Positions 5,899 to 6,005 of a DNA stretch of 6,005 nucleotides are shown piece after piece. Position numbers and translations under genes: made by a program. Numbering within the stretch: position 1 is the first letter of the stretch; the number at the start of each line of letters is the position of its first letter. A model generated the notes under the pieces. The model did no database searches, was not told where the DNA came from, and was given only the letters and a program-made list of their open reading frames with translations. The stretch covers positions 1 through 6,005 of the forward strand of contig JAISLO010000054.1 of NCBI GenBank assembly GCA_031290815.1, in the 5' to 3' direction. The DNA is from Synergistaceae bacterium (lineage in GTDB: Bacteria; Synergistota; Synergistia; Synergistales; Synergistaceae).

Positions 5899-6005
5899 TC
5901 AAAAAGTCTTCATTAACTCCAGCAAATAACGGTTGTCCCAACCTGCTTTCAGCCTCTTGCCTCTTAAACTGATTTTTGATGCTTTATTTTTTTTCACAAG
6001 ATTTA
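5899..6005 (-). CDS. Possible C-terminal tail of a gene entering from the right edge
   Basis: One minus-strand frame is open from the right edge to a TGA at 5899-5901, giving about 34 residues that are rich in Lys and Arg (SLRGKRLKAGWDNRYLLELM). It is too short to identify, and the AT-rich composition matches the non-coding stretch beside it. It may be the end of an intact gene, a decayed fragment or chance. Confidence 0.22.
   Translation of the reverse strand, partial: NLVKKNKASKISLRGKRLKAGWDNRYLLELMKTF

Larger units (their letters stand above)
5489..6005. other. AT-rich region without a confident gene
   Basis: About 517 bp upstream of rpsD hold no gene I can support. From about 5575 rightward the base composition is visibly more AT-rich than the rest of the window, with runs of A or T. 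Contents are a candidate rpsD promoter and leader hairpin, a two-copy direct repeat, an 11-bp inverted repeat, a dubious 79-codon ORF and a possible gene tail. No tRNA or rRNA feature was recognised. Confidence 0.6.

Overview
All confidently identified genes lie on the minus strand, so transcription runs from high to low coordinates. The organism is a diderm bacterium: it has BamA, the outer-membrane barrel assembly protein. The coding part looks moderately GC-rich and uses GTG and TTG starts freely. A BamA with only three POTRA domains, a solitary rpsD with its own terminator, and a non-ECF sigma factor upstream of bamA suggest a deep-branching anaerobic lineage. Synergistota is my best guess, but this is an impression from protein style and was not checked by a search.

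Layout in transcription order. (1) About 5560-6005 is an AT-rich stretch with no confident gene. It holds a possible gene tail at the right edge, an inverted repeat, a short dubious membrane ORF (5565-5804) and a direct repeat; the 3' part probably carries the rpsD promoter. (2) rpsD (ribosomal protein S4, 4886-5488) stands alone and is closed by a textbook intrinsic terminator (4825-4853). (3) A histidine phosphatase of the phosphoglycerate mutase superfamily (3981-4667) follows a regulatory-looking intergenic region with a 15-bp palindrome. (4) A strong sigma-70-type promoter (3943-3971) lies just past that gene's stop and precedes a roughly 150-nt leader. It opens a tight run: a short sigma-70 family factor (3200-3787), an unrecognised single-pass membrane protein (2462-3151), bamA (462-2411), and an unrecognised exported protein that runs off the left edge (1-424). 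Gaps in this run are 37-50 bp with no terminator seen, so it is very likely one operon.

How the genes may work together. The most interesting unit is sigma factor - single-pass membrane protein - BamA - exported protein. The membrane protein has the outline of a transmembrane anti-sigma factor: a basic N-terminal cytoplasmic segment, one membrane helix and a periplasmic tail. Its position next to the sigma factor and ahead of bamA recalls the logic of the sigmaE/RseA envelope-stress circuit, but with an unrelated-looking, non-ECF sigma factor. The architecture is read from the sequence; the regulatory role is inference.
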